From: an uncultured Akkermansia sp.
GTDB taxonomy: Bacteria > Verrucomicrobiota > Verrucomicrobiia > Verrucomicrobiales > Akkermansiaceae
Direction of reading: 5' to 3'
DNA length: 64,000 bases
NCBI GenBank assembly: GCA_904501955.1
Contig: CAJGCY010000002.1
Location: 1-64,000 of the forward strand
Shown one piece after another: positions 52,607 to 60,696 of this stretch. The notes under the pieces are model-generated. The model did no database searches and was not told the DNA's origin. It worked only from the letters and a program-made list of their open reading frames with translations. The position numbers and the translations under genes are program-made. The stretch's first letter is position 1, and every line of letters starts with the position of its first letter.

Positions 52607-53299
52607 TTACAGCCCCAGCACGCAACTCAGCGCGAATGCCGGGGGAAGGTTTTTCTCCGGGCGGAGCACCTCTGCCCCCGGTACCTTGGCTTCGAAGCTG
52701 CGTTTGGGGTTCACGAGGACGGCGTGTTTGCAAATGGAGAGCATGGGTAGGTCCGCCGCGCTGTCCGTGTAGCCGATGTCCGCTTGGGTAATGCCGATGG
52801 CGGCCAAGCGCACCAGCTTGTTGGCGCCCTTGTTGTTGCCGGGGGCGGGGATGGTGGGCATGAAGGGCACCGTGTCAAAATCTTCCGTCGGTGTGCCGAT
52901 GGTGTGGGTAAAGCCCAGGCTTGTGCCGACATGCTGCGTCCACCAGTCCGGGGAGGCAGAGCAGAGCACGGTTACATCCCCCGCCGCTTGGTGGGCGCGC
53001 AGGCGCTCCAGCACCTCCGGGTAGAGCGCGGGGATAATCTCCTGCGCTACGAAGTCGCGGCAGTGTTGCTCCAGCTCTATTTTGCGCATGCGCCAAGCGT
53101 AGGCCAAGAAGGCGCGTTTCATGCGCTCTGTGTTGAAAATATGCAATCCACGCAGTATGCCACACGCCGCGACCGGCGGTAGGTACAGCCTGCGCCAACC
53201 GTGATGCCGCAACACCCAACGGCAGAAACGCAGCTGCGAGTCACCCGCAAAGAGGGTGCCATCCATGTCAAAGAGGACGATGTTTCGTTGCGTTTCCAT
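52607..53299 (-). CDS. HAD-IB family phosphatase (SerB-like)
   Basis: 230 residues. Motif I FDMDGTLFAGDS is at residues 10-21, motif II CSASPDWW near 113, motif III NKGANK near 158, motif IV GYTDSAADLPML near 175. The helical cap and length fit subclass IB phosphatases that act on phosphoserine or phospholipid intermediates. The substrate is not defined. It is the last gene of the chain lipoprotein-rlmD-dtxR-rhomboid-HAD, with a 33-nt gap to the rhomboid gene. Confidence 0.88.
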   Translation of the reverse strand: METQRNIVLFDMDGTLFAGDSQLRFCRWVLRHHGWRRLYLPPVAACGILRGLHIFNTERMKRAFLAYAWRMRKIELEQHCRDFVAQEIIPALYPEVLERLRAHQAAGDVTVLCSASPDWWTQHVGTSLGFTHTIGTPTEDFDTVPFMPTIPAPGNNKGANKLVRLAAIGITQADIGYTDSAADLPMLSICKHAVLVNPKRSFEAKVPGAEVLRPEKNLPPAFALSCVLGL

Positions 53300-53332
53300 G
53301 GCGAAGAATGTCTGTAGCTCTCAACGTGTGAA

Positions 53333-53974
53333 TCAATAGTAACGGCTGCGGGTGCGCCACTTCCAGATGAACATGATGATGAGCCCCATGATGATGCCGC
53401 CGAGGTGACCGGCCTCGCCACCGGCGTTGTTGCCGTTGAAGAGGATGACTGCCGTGGCAATGCCGATGATGATGAGCGCAAAGGCGCGCATGGTGAGGGT
53501 GACGGGCGGGAAGAGCAGGCTGATGCGCGCATGCGGGTACAGGAATGCCGTGGCAATCATCACGCCGTAGATGGCGGCACTGGCACCCACCATGGGGATA
53601 AATGCCCAGTACGGGGTGTACAGGATGGTGCAGCCAAGCAGGGCGGAGAAGAGTGCACCGGCCACGCCGCAGGTCAGGTAGAAGGCCAGGAACCTGCGCG
53701 GCCCCATGATGTGTTCTATAGCCGGGCCGAAGAAGAAGAGCGCCCACATGTTGAACACCAAGTGCATGACGTCCGCGTGCACGAACTGGTAGCTGATGAT
53801 GCGCCACAGCTCCATTTCCTCCATGCATTTGAACCAAGAGAAAGCCCCGAGCTCGAAGAAAATCGGTACGGAATAATTCGGCGCAACGGGTACTTGGCGG
53901 AACATGCCGACCAAGTGAACCACGACGCAGATGATGATGAGCGCCTTTGTAACGGTAAGTGTGCCTCTGTTCAT
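53333..53974 (-). CDS. Rhomboid-family intramembrane serine protease
   Basis: 213 residues with six hydrophobic helices. The catalytic Ser lies in MVGASAAIYGVM (GxSxAIYG) and the His in AGHLGGIIMG. The N-terminal helix pair with WRIISYQFVHADVMHLVFNMWALFFFG is typical of rhomboids. It cleaves substrates within the membrane; in bacteria this can control secretion or quality control. It lies in an operon with a DtxR-type regulator and rlmD, with no obvious functional link. Confidence 0.92.
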   Translation of the reverse strand: MNRGTLTVTKALIIICVVVHLVGMFRQVPVAPNYSVPIFFELGAFSWFKCMEEMELWRIISYQFVHADVMHLVFNMWALFFFGPAIEHIMGPRRFLAFYLTCGVAGALFSALLGCTILYTPYWAFIPMVGASAAIYGVMIATAFLYPHARISLLFPPVTLTMRAFALIIIGIATAVILFNGNNAGGEAGHLGGIIMGLIIMFIWKWRTRSRYY

Positions 53975-54017
53975 ATTATGTGCTTTACCTATGAGACACC
54001 GCCGGGTGCGGTATTGT

Positions 54018-54431
54018 TCAAGATTTAGGCGGAATGGCCGGCGGATTCAGCTTGGCAGCCATGCCGGCTATCTCTTCATAGGTAAGAATGTGCTCAATCA
54101 GGCAGGCTGCTTCATCCGCTCGCTCCGGGGCAAGACCCGCGATTTCCGTCATGAAACGGTGCAGGATGTTGTGCGCCACAATGACTCGCTCCGCGTACTG
54201 TTTGCCCGCCTCCGTGAGCTGAATGGGGGCGTACTGGTGGTAGTCAATCAGCCCCGCCTCCGCCAAACGTCGCATGGCCGCCGTGACGCTCGGCTTTTTC
54301 ACGCCGAGCATCTGCGCAATGTCGCTGACTTGTGCCGCGCCGTTTTGGCGGCACAGCAGGCCGATGGCCTCCAGGTAATCCTCAGCGCTGCGGCCCAGTC
54401 GCTTTTTGAGCTCTGCCGGTTGGGTGCTCAT
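54018..54431 (-). CDS. DtxR/MntR-type metal-dependent regulator
   Basis: 137 residues from ATG 54431. An N-terminal winged helix (SAEDYLEAIGLL, VSDIAQMLGVKKPSVTAAMRRLAEAGLI) is followed by a helical dimerisation and metal-binding domain with VIVAHNILHRF, PERADEAACLIEHIL. MntR-like length, no SH3 domain. It probably senses Mn or Fe. No metal transporter is adjacent, so targets are elsewhere. The start overlaps the rlmD stop by four bases (ATGA). Confidence 0.88.
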   Translation of the reverse strand: MSTQPAELKKRLGRSAEDYLEAIGLLCRQNGAAQVSDIAQMLGVKKPSVTAAMRRLAEAGLIDYHQYAPIQLTEAGKQYAERVIVAHNILHRFMTEIAGLAPERADEAACLIEHILTYEEIAGMAAKLNPPAIPPKS

Positions 54432-55645
54432 GCTTGTTTTTCGAGGGTTGCTACGCACTCCAAGTGTTTCGTCTGCGGGAAGAGGTCGAAAGGCTGCACC
54501 TCTACCACTTTGTAACCCGCTTTGTCGAACTCCGCGAGGTCACGGATTTGCGTAGCGGGGTTGCAGGAGACGTATACCACGCGCTTGGGGCTGAAGGCGA
54601 AAAGCTGATTGAGGAACACCATGTCGCAGCCCTTGCGCGGCGGGTCGATGACGACGGCTGTCTCCTCCGCGGGGAAATCCACCTGCTCGAAGATGGCCTC
54701 CGCACTGGCTGCAAGGAATGATGCGTGCTGTATGCCGTTGCTGCGGGCGTTCGCGCGTGCCCAGTCTGCACTGGTCTCGCTTACCTCCACGCCGAGCACC
54801 TTCTCGAAGTGCGGGGCGAGGGTGAGGGCAAAGAGCCCGCTGCCGCAGTAGGCATCCACCAAGTAGCGGGCACCGCTTGCGCAGGCTTGTTTGGCCACAT
54901 AGCCGGTGAAGGCGGGCAGAATGTAAGGGTTGTTCTGGAAGAAGTCACCGGCCAAGAAGTTGAAGGTGAGCTCGCCCACGTGCTCGGTGCAGATGGCGTT
55001 GTTGTTGGTGATGACAGCGCCCTCACTCACGCGCATCAGCAGGGTGGCGCCACGCTTGTATTGCGCTGCTGCCTGGTGCACGGCCTTGCGCACCACGGGC
55101 AGGGCGTCGTTGAGTGGCTCCATGGCAATGGGGCACTGCTTGATGTCGCACACCTCACTGCGTGAGCCCGCTCGCAGGAACCCGATGTTGCCCATCTTGG
55201 CATCCTTCGGTTTGTGGAAGTGCGGGGTAATCTTGCTGCGGTATCCGTAGGTCACGGGGGAGGGAATAGCGGGCAACACGGGCAACTGCAAGCCTGCCTG
55301 CAGGCGCAGCAGATCTGCTACTTGTTCCGTTTTCCACTTGAGTTGCGCCTCGTAGTTAAGGTGCTGGTATTGGCAGCCGCCACAGTAGCCGAATACGGGG
55401 CACTGCGGCTGCACGCGCTCGGCAGAGGGCTCCAGCACCTCCACCAAATCCGCCATGGAGCAGTTCTTGTCGTTGCGGTATATTCTGGCCTTCACTCGCT
55501 CACCGGGGAGCGTGTAGGGGACGAATACGACCCAGTTATCAATTCTGCCTACGCCATCACCCTGGTTGGAGAGCTTCTCTATCGTAAGCTCTACCTCTTG
55601 GTGATACTCGAAGGGAACGGGAACAAACTTGCGCGGGGGATTCAT
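54428..55645 (-). CDS. rlmD: 23S rRNA (uracil-C5)-methyltransferase, RlmD/RumA type
   Basis: 405 residues. An N-terminal TRAM domain (VELTIEKLSNQGDGVGRIDNWVVFV) precedes Fe-S cysteines in CPVFGYCGGCQYQH. The SAM-dependent methylase core has VDAYCGSGLFALTL, VIDPPRKGCD and the catalytic Cys in YVSCNPAT. It methylates a uracil in 23S rRNA (1939 in E. coli); RlmCD-type dual specificity cannot be excluded. It is translationally coupled to the DtxR-type gene and lies 14 nt after the upstream lipoprotein gene. Confidence 0.92.
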   Translation of the reverse strand: MNPPRKFVPVPFEYHQEVELTIEKLSNQGDGVGRIDNWVVFVPYTLPGERVKARIYRNDKNCSMADLVEVLEPSAERVQPQCPVFGYCGGCQYQHLNYEAQLKWKTEQVADLLRLQAGLQLPVLPAIPSPVTYGYRSKITPHFHKPKDAKMGNIGFLRAGSRSEVCDIKQCPIAMEPLNDALPVVRKAVHQAAAQYKRGATLLMRVSEGAVITNNNAICTEHVGELTFNFLAGDFFQNNPYILPAFTGYVAKQACASGARYLVDAYCGSGLFALTLAPHFEKVLGVEVSETSADWARANARSNGIQHASFLAASAEAIFEQVDFPAEETAVVIDPPRKGCDMVFLNQLFAFSPKRVVYVSCNPATQIRDLAEFDKAGYKVVEVQPFDLFPQTKHLECVATLEKQA

Positions 55646-55659
55646 GGTGTCTTGCTGTA

Positions 55660-56217
55660 TTATTGCTCGGCGGGCTTGGTCTGGCCGTCTATGTTCAGCG
55701 GCAGCTGTCGGGGCAGCTTGGGTGAGCGCAGGCCTCGCTGCTCTGCTGCGTTCGGGGCGGGGGCTGCGCTCTCGCCGGCGCTGGCGGCCTCCTCAGGCGG
55801 GGCAAAGCGCCCCATGCGCAGTCCTGTGCGCCCGGGGATTGTGGTTGTTGTTGGGGTGGTGTAAGTCGTGACGTCGCTGCCCGTTTCCTCCGGGGCGGTG
55901 TATGTGGTCGTGTCGCCTCCGGCGGTGGCTTCCGTAGCAGGGGTGGCGCCGGTTGCAGCCCCGGTAACTGCAGCAGCTGCTGCCTGTTGCTCAGGTGTGG
56001 GGGTTACCGCTGTAGCTGCTGCTCCTGCTTCACCCGTGGCTGCGCTTGTGGTGGCTGCTCCGTTTTTCGGGGTGATATTCTTGCCGGTCGGGGTGGTGGT
56101 GCTCCCGCTTTGCTGTTGCGAGACCAGATTCCACGGCAGGTACTTCCAAGAAAGCATCGAGCAGGAGGAGAGTACCATGCTTGTGGCGGCTATTGCTGTC
56201 AGACTCAATCTGTTCAT
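55660..56217 (-). CDS. Low-complexity lipoprotein
   Basis: 185 residues. The signal peptide ends in lipobox VLSSC (Cys19). The mature protein is rich in Thr, Ala, Gly and Pro (TTTTIPGRTG, EQQAAAAAVTGAATG), probably an extended surface or periplasmic linker, ending with a conserved-looking PKLPRQLPLNIDG. No family recognised. It is the first gene of the operon with rlmD; ATG is 6 nt after a -10 box. Confidence 0.75.
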   Translation of the reverse strand: MNRLSLTAIAATSMVLSSCSMLSWKYLPWNLVSQQQSGSTTTPTGKNITPKNGAATTSAATGEAGAAATAVTPTPEQQAAAAAVTGAATGATPATEATAGGDTTTYTAPEETGSDVTTYTTPTTTTIPGRTGLRMGRFAPPEEAASAGESAAPAPNAAEQRGLRSPKLPRQLPLNIDGQTKPAEQ

Positions 56218-56223
56218 GTGCCC

Positions 56224-56252
56224 ATCTTAACATTTAGCGCGCGCGTGAGCAA
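56224..56252 (-). promoter_or_regulatory. Promoter of the lipoprotein-rlmD operon
   Basis: -35 TTGCTC (56247-56252), 17-nt spacer, extended -10 TGT-TAAGAT (56224-56229), 6 nt before ATG. Confidence 0.7.
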
Positions 56253-56344
56253 GTCTAAATCATGTTTCACTTTGCTTAAATATCACTTTCTCACAAAAAA
56301 ATGCTGTTATGTCAGTAAAAATGCATCTTTTAACATGAATTGGC

Positions 56345-56372
56345 TTGACAAAGCGCAAGATTCAGGTAAACT
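56345..56372 (+). promoter_or_regulatory. Promoter of rpsT
   Basis: -35 TTGACA (56345-56350), 16-nt spacer, -10 TAAACT (56367-56372). The leader is about 33 nt, without SD. Confidence 0.75.
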
Positions 56373-56411
56373 CTCCGTCACCAAAACGAAAAACCACTTA
56401 CAAATTTAATT

Positions 56412-56675
56412 ATGGCTCACACTCAGTCCGCTAAGAAGCGCATTCGCCAGACGATCGCCCGCACGGCAATCAACCGTTCCATCATGTCCCGCGTTCGCAC
56501 CCTTCGCAAGAAGGTTGCCGCAGCTGTTGCCAGTCAGGACAAAGAGGCCGCAGTAGCAGCTTACAACACGTTTGCTTCCGCTATCGACAAGGCCGCCAAG
56601 AAGGGCACCGTGCCCGCCAACCGCGCTGCTAACTACAAGAGCAAGGCAGCCAAGGCTGTGGCCACTATCGCCTGA
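56412..56675 (+). CDS. rpsT: 30S ribosomal protein S20
   Basis: 87 residues, the usual S20 length: MAHTQSAKKRIRQTIARTAI at the start, then helical repeats rich in Lys and Arg, and NRAANYKSKAAKAVA at the end. It binds 16S rRNA in small-subunit assembly. Even this highly expressed gene has no SD (TTTAATTATG), which supports SD-independent initiation in this genome. Monocistronic with terminator. Confidence 0.97.
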   Translation: MAHTQSAKKRIRQTIARTAINRSIMSRVRTLRKKVAAAVASQDKEAAVAAYNTFASAIDKAAKKGTVPANRAANYKSKAAKAVATIA

Positions 56676-56700
56676 GTTTCCTTTCAGGTTTTCCGTTTTC

Positions 56701-56741
56701 AGCGGGGTGACGGTTTGCGCCGTTTCCCCGCTGTTTCGTTT
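56701..56741 (+). terminator. Terminator of rpsT
   Basis: The stem AGCGGGG/CCCCGCT with inner GACGG/CCGTT pairing is followed by a T-rich tail (GTTTCGTTT). Confidence 0.7.
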
Positions 56742-56768
56742 ATCTTCGTGCCGCTTTCCCCACCTGCC

Positions 56769-57289
56769 TGATAAATCGGAAGTTGAAAAGGTGATGGAGG
56801 GGTAATTGTGCGAGCGTTATCGAGCGGAACTCGAAGCCCCGCAACGCGGGGCGAAAGTGTAATAGCCCAAGGTGGAGCTGCGTCAGCAGCGTAACCTTGG
56901 GTATAAACGAAAAAAGGTATTGGAGTCCGACGAAGCGGAGCTGAGGAGGCCGACAGCAGTCGTGCCCCATCCATTCCCCGCAAATTATTGGCACTCATCC
57001 AAATAAAAAGCGCGCCCGCCCCGGCTCGGAGCGTCGCTTCGCTCCCGGCTTCGCGTCTCGCTGCGCTCGCATGCTACGCCGTGGCTCGCCGGTCCTCGCC
57101 CTTATCTGTCGGCCTACGCTGCGTCGCTAACGCTCCGTCGCTCCGGGCTCAATTTCATTTTTTCACCATACCCAAGGCTGCGCCGCTACGCGGCTTGCCT
57201 TGGGCTATTGTACTTTCGCCCCGCTTCTCGGGGCTCTGAATTCCGCTCGCCTACGGCTCGCAATCTATTCTTCAACTTCCGATTTATTG
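56769..57289. repeat. Terminal-inverted-repeat element, copy D (long form, 521 bp, concentric)
   Basis: Outer ends TGATAAATCGGAAGTTGAA and TTCAACTTCCGATTTATTG. Nested inside are AGCCCCGCAACGCGGGGCGA facing its approximate inverse with CGCCCCGCTTCTCGGGGCT; ATAGCCCAAGG...CCTTGGGTAT facing ATACCCAAGG...CCTTGGGCTAT; and AGGCCGACAG facing CTGTCGGCCT. The core shares CCCCGGCTCGGAGC and GGTCCTCGCC with copy C, while the outer layer matches copy B. No gene. The rest of the gap to 57400 has no feature. Confidence 0.85.
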
Positions 57290-57400
57290 GGGTGGCGCAA
57301 AAATAGCCCGTACGGGCGAGGTGGTTATAAAAAACGGCCGCCATGATGGGGAACTCCGCATCATGGCGACGTGATGAAGTGTTGACCGGTGCCGGGAAAA

Positions 57401-59299
57401 TCAGCTTTTCCCGAGCATTTGCTCTACGGTGATGTCCTCGGTGCAGTGGGGCTGCATATCGCAGTCTTTGCGGTGGCAGGGGTGGCAGGGCATGTGGTTG
57501 CACACGTGCTTGTGGCCATCACCCAGGCAAATGCCGTGGCGCTCTGCAAGTCGGCCGGCCATCAGCACGGTGCAGGTAGCACCTGCAGCGGCTGCCAGGT
57601 GCGGCAGCAGGCCATCCACCGCGTAAATTTGCGTGGCAGGGCCTACGTGCTGCGCTAGCTCGTGCGGGGTGGTGATGACGCAGGGAATGCCGAGGCGGGC
57701 AGCCATCGCTTCCGCTTGCTCACGGTCCTGCTGCAGAGCCAGCAGGGAAACCGGCTGTTGCAGTTGGGCTACAAGCTCCTTCCACTTATCCTCAGACCAA
57801 GAGTCGGCCTTGCCCAGAGTGGAGAAGGGGGCAATGTAGCAGGCTTGGGCTGCGTTACCCGTGCAGAGCGGGGCATACAGCCCCTCCACCTCAGCTGCAT
57901 CAAGTCTGTGGAAGCGCTTGAAGTTGGCCAAGTAATCCTCTGCGCGGTTGCGGGGGGAGCCGGTGTGCTCTATCTTGTAGCGAGTGCGCAGCTTGAAGCC
58001 ACTGTCCTCAAAACCGCAGGTGTAAATGGGCATGAGCGCTTTGAGCTTGCGGAACATCTTCTTGCTCTTGCTGAACATGAACAGTATATCGAACGGCCCG
58101 TCCTTGTAAATCTCATCCGCATCGAGCTGGCGGAGTACGTCCGTCTTGCCATCCGTGGTGCACACGTTGGTGATGAGCTCCGGGGCGCTGCTCCAGAACT
58201 CTTGCTGTTCCTGCGGGCAGAGGATGGTCAGCTGGGCATCGGGACGGCTGTTTTTGAGCACCCTGAGCGCCGGGATGGTGTAGAGCGCCTCATTAAAATC
58301 CTCCGGCATGCAGACAATCATGCGGAACGGCAGCTTGCCGTACTGCGCTATCATCTCGCGGTGGAACATGTCTTTCGGCGCAAAGTTGGCCGTGCACTTC
58401 CAGCGGTGGTGCATCCAGAATCCGTCCAGAATGTTCTCGCTCTGGCATTTTTCCAGCGCGCGGTTCACGTGCATGGTGATTTCCTCTAAGCTGTCGCAGC
58501 CTTCGGGCAGCTCAATGAGGCGGCCGAGCTCGGCATCCCAACGGCCGAGCCCCGTATTGCGGGTGAAGACGCTGATGAGGTGTCCTTTGCCCTTGCAGCG
58601 CTTGTACAGCAGGGCGGGCAGGGGGGTGACACCCGTCGTCTTGCCGAAATAGGGGATATAGATGCCCTCTTGCGTGAACTGGTCGCTGAGCACGCCGAGC
58701 AGGCCACCCGTGCGCGCCAACTTGAGCACGGCGCGCAGGCCGTCCTCCTTGCTGAACATCTCACACCCGTATGCCGTACGTGAGCGGTACACCAGCTCCT
58801 CGAGCAGCGGGTTGCTCATGCGGCGGTACATGGAGCCGTAGTGCTCCACCTTCGGGAAGTGCGAGCGTATGCGCGCCAGAATTTCCCAGTTACCGGCGTG
58901 CGGAATGCAGCAAATGGCCGTGTGTCCATTGCTGCCGCACTGCTCAAAGGTGTCCGCCCCCACCAATCGTACGGATTTTTGCTCCTCTTTGTCCGTCATC
59001 TGTCCGGTTTTGAGGGAGCAGGCCAAGTTCATGCAGGTGCGTACCATGTTGCGGCGCACCATGGGGCCGAGCTTGTCCGCCCGCATGGTCGGATCCACCG
59101 TGATGCGCAGGTTGCGCGCCACGATGCGCCTGCGGGAGGGCATGGCTGCCCACACCAAGTAGCCGATGCCTCGCCCGAAGGTGGCTACCAGCTTAATGTT
59201 GGTGATGCGCAGTACGCCACAAAGCAATTTGTACCCCCACAACCCCAGTTTCTGGGTGAATGTGGTGCGGGGGGGCGAATCCTGCCGGGTGTCGCTCAT
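57401..59299 (-). CDS. Fusion of LpxL-type lipid A acyltransferase and GT9 heptosyltransferase-like domain
   Basis: 632 residues. The first about 300 form a LpxL/HtrB acyltransferase: IPHAGNWEILARI gives the H(X)4E catalytic pair, followed by GSMYRRMSNPLLEE and GGLLGVLSDQF. The remaining about 320 resemble glycosyltransferase family 9: MIVCMPEDFNEALYTIPALRVL at the start, YIAPFSTLGKADSWSEDKWKELV as the donor-site region. The C-terminus has a Cys/His cluster (HVCNHMPCHPCHRKDC). Both domains act on lipopolysaccharide at the inner membrane's cytosolic face, so one chain may couple two LPS steps. It starts 8 nt after the preceding lipoprotein gene. Confidence 0.88.
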   Translation of the reverse strand: MSDTRQDSPPRTTFTQKLGLWGYKLLCGVLRITNIKLVATFGRGIGYLVWAAMPSRRRIVARNLRITVDPTMRADKLGPMVRRNMVRTCMNLACSLKTGQMTDKEEQKSVRLVGADTFEQCGSNGHTAICCIPHAGNWEILARIRSHFPKVEHYGSMYRRMSNPLLEELVYRSRTAYGCEMFSKEDGLRAVLKLARTGGLLGVLSDQFTQEGIYIPYFGKTTGVTPLPALLYKRCKGKGHLISVFTRNTGLGRWDAELGRLIELPEGCDSLEEITMHVNRALEKCQSENILDGFWMHHRWKCTANFAPKDMFHREMIAQYGKLPFRMIVCMPEDFNEALYTIPALRVLKNSRPDAQLTILCPQEQQEFWSSAPELITNVCTTDGKTDVLRQLDADEIYKDGPFDILFMFSKSKKMFRKLKALMPIYTCGFEDSGFKLRTRYKIEHTGSPRNRAEDYLANFKRFHRLDAAEVEGLYAPLCTGNAAQACYIAPFSTLGKADSWSEDKWKELVAQLQQPVSLLALQQDREQAEAMAARLGIPCVITTPHELAQHVGPATQIYAVDGLLPHLAAAAGATCTVLMAGRLAERHGICLGDGHKHVCNHMPCHPCHRKDCDMQPHCTEDITVEQMLGKS

Positions 59300-59307
59300 G
59301 CGCAGTA

Positions 59308-59706
59308 TCAGTTAAAGGTGTAAGAGCGCTTAATGTAGAACGGCTTGCGGGTGTAGGGGTCCCACACCTTGCTACCGGGGGCAATGCCGGTGTAGTCCAG
59401 CTGGTGGTAGGGGGCATAGGGGGATACCACTACGTTGCTGAACTCAGAAGTCAGGCCGTAGGGAATGCCGTCCGGTGCTGTGGTAATGCGGCCACGGATG
59501 TGGCTGGAGGGCGGCAGCATGTCGGAATCGGTGCGGAGCCACTTTTGGCTGGCGGGGCGGCCATTGTTATCGCGAATGACCATGGGGGGGCGCTGGCCGG
59601 GGTAGGGATCACGCATGAATGTTTGAGCAGCCTGGGTGAAGAGGCAGGAACTGAGGGCGGAGGCACCCATCAGCGCAAGGACGGAGATGATGATGTTTTT
59701 GTTCAT
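59308..59706 (-). CDS. Small predicted lipoprotein
   Basis: 132 residues. The signal peptide ends with ALSSC (Cys21). The mature part is Pro/Tyr-rich (RDPYPGQRPPMV, SPYAPYHQLDY, DPYTRKPFYIKRSYTF), a composition seen in outer-membrane-associated proteins. No family recognised. It overlaps the upstream membrane protein gene by four bases and precedes the LpxL-GT9 gene by 8 nt, so it is probably part of an envelope operon. Confidence 0.75.
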   Translation of the reverse strand: MNKNIIISVLALMGASALSSCLFTQAAQTFMRDPYPGQRPPMVIRDNNGRPASQKWLRTDSDMLPPSSHIRGRITTAPDGIPYGLTSEFSNVVVSPYAPYHQLDYTGIAPGSKVWDPYTRKPFYIKRSYTFN

Positions 59707-60554
59707 TGTGGAGTGGACTCTGTGTGTTGTTGAGAAAAAGGACGGAGGATGATTTTGCCTTCTTCGAAGAAGGGGCAGTATTCATTTTTGAGGATAGCAT
59801 CGCGGATGCCGGGGTAGCAGTCGCGCAGGGTTTCCAGCGCCGGCTGTAGCATGACGATGTGGCGCTGCGGGATGCCCAGCATGCCGATGCTGCCACCTCG
59901 CGGTGTGCTGCCCATCAGCACGGGCTCCCCGCCTCGGTATTCCACGCACAGGTTCACCTTGCCATTTTCCTCTTTTTGGTGGAATCTGATGTTTACGGAC
60001 GTGGTTTGGCGGAAATCCGCGCCGATGACGCGGTCGATAATGAGCTCTGCGTAGCCGTCATGCACGCGTACGGCGATGCCATCTGCATGCGTGATGATGG
60101 AGAAAATGCCGTCTTGGCGTATGCGCGTGTTGTCACGCAGGTAACGGTTGAGCTCCGCTTCCGTGATGATGATTTCTTCTCTGGCTGCCGTTTTGGTATT
60201 GATGAGCAGGTCCAAATCCTTGGCCGTCACATTATCCTTGTACCCGGCAATGTCGCTGAGGTCTTGCGGCTGCCACATGTACCATGTTACCAAGAACAGG
60301 GAGCTTACGAACGCAAAGAAAAGAACATACGCCAGCACCGTCCAGATGCTCAGGTGTGCCCATATTTCTTTGAGTATGCCTTTTGCACCACCATGTGTGT
60401 GTATGCCGTCCTCCTCCAACCCGGCGGCGGCGTCAAAGAGCGTGCCGTGGGTCATGTCGTTCGTCGGCTTTTGTTTACGGAACAAAAAGCCCCACAGGGA
60501 GTGTTGGTCATTCCCTTTTTTGTGGCTGTTTCTCTTTCTGTTCTGTGGTGCCAT
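59703..60554 (-). CDS. Single-TM envelope protein of unknown family
   Basis: 283 residues. The basic N-terminus (APQNRKRNSHKKGN) is followed by a disordered stretch and a TM helix at about 71-92 (WTVLAYVLFFAFVSSLFLV). The outer domain of about 180 residues contains ITEAELNRYLRDNTRIRQ and later NIRFHQKEENGKVNLCVEYRGG, resembling membrane-anchored lipid-binding or YceI-like beta proteins only vaguely. No assignment. It is the first gene of the operon with the lipoprotein and LpxL-GT9 genes; ATGA overlap with the next gene. Confidence 0.75.
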   Translation of the reverse strand: MAPQNRKRNSHKKGNDQHSLWGFLFRKQKPTNDMTHGTLFDAAAGLEEDGIHTHGGAKGILKEIWAHLSIWTVLAYVLFFAFVSSLFLVTWYMWQPQDLSDIAGYKDNVTAKDLDLLINTKTAAREEIIITEAELNRYLRDNTRIRQDGIFSIITHADGIAVRVHDGYAELIIDRVIGADFRQTTSVNIRFHQKEENGKVNLCVEYRGGEPVLMGSTPRGGSIGMLGIPQRHIVMLQPALETLRDCYPGIRDAILKNEYCPFFEEGKIILRPFSQQHTESTPQ

Positions 60555-60572
60555 GTATGCCTGCTGGGCTAT

Positions 60573-60578
60573 ATTATA
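60573..60578 (-). promoter_or_regulatory. Perfect -10 box before the LpxL-GT9 operon
   Basis: TATAAT on the minus strand, 18 nt before ATG 60554. No good -35 is present (CTTTTC at the 17-nt distance). Confidence 0.4.
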
Positions 60579-60696
60579 GCTCCAATCCCTTAAAAGAAAA
60601 GAAAAAAACGTGTATTACCCCCGCCAAAGGGGACAAAATGCGTGTTGCCGCCCTGTTTTGGCTCAGAATACGCTGCTTGAGCGGTGCGGATTGTCT

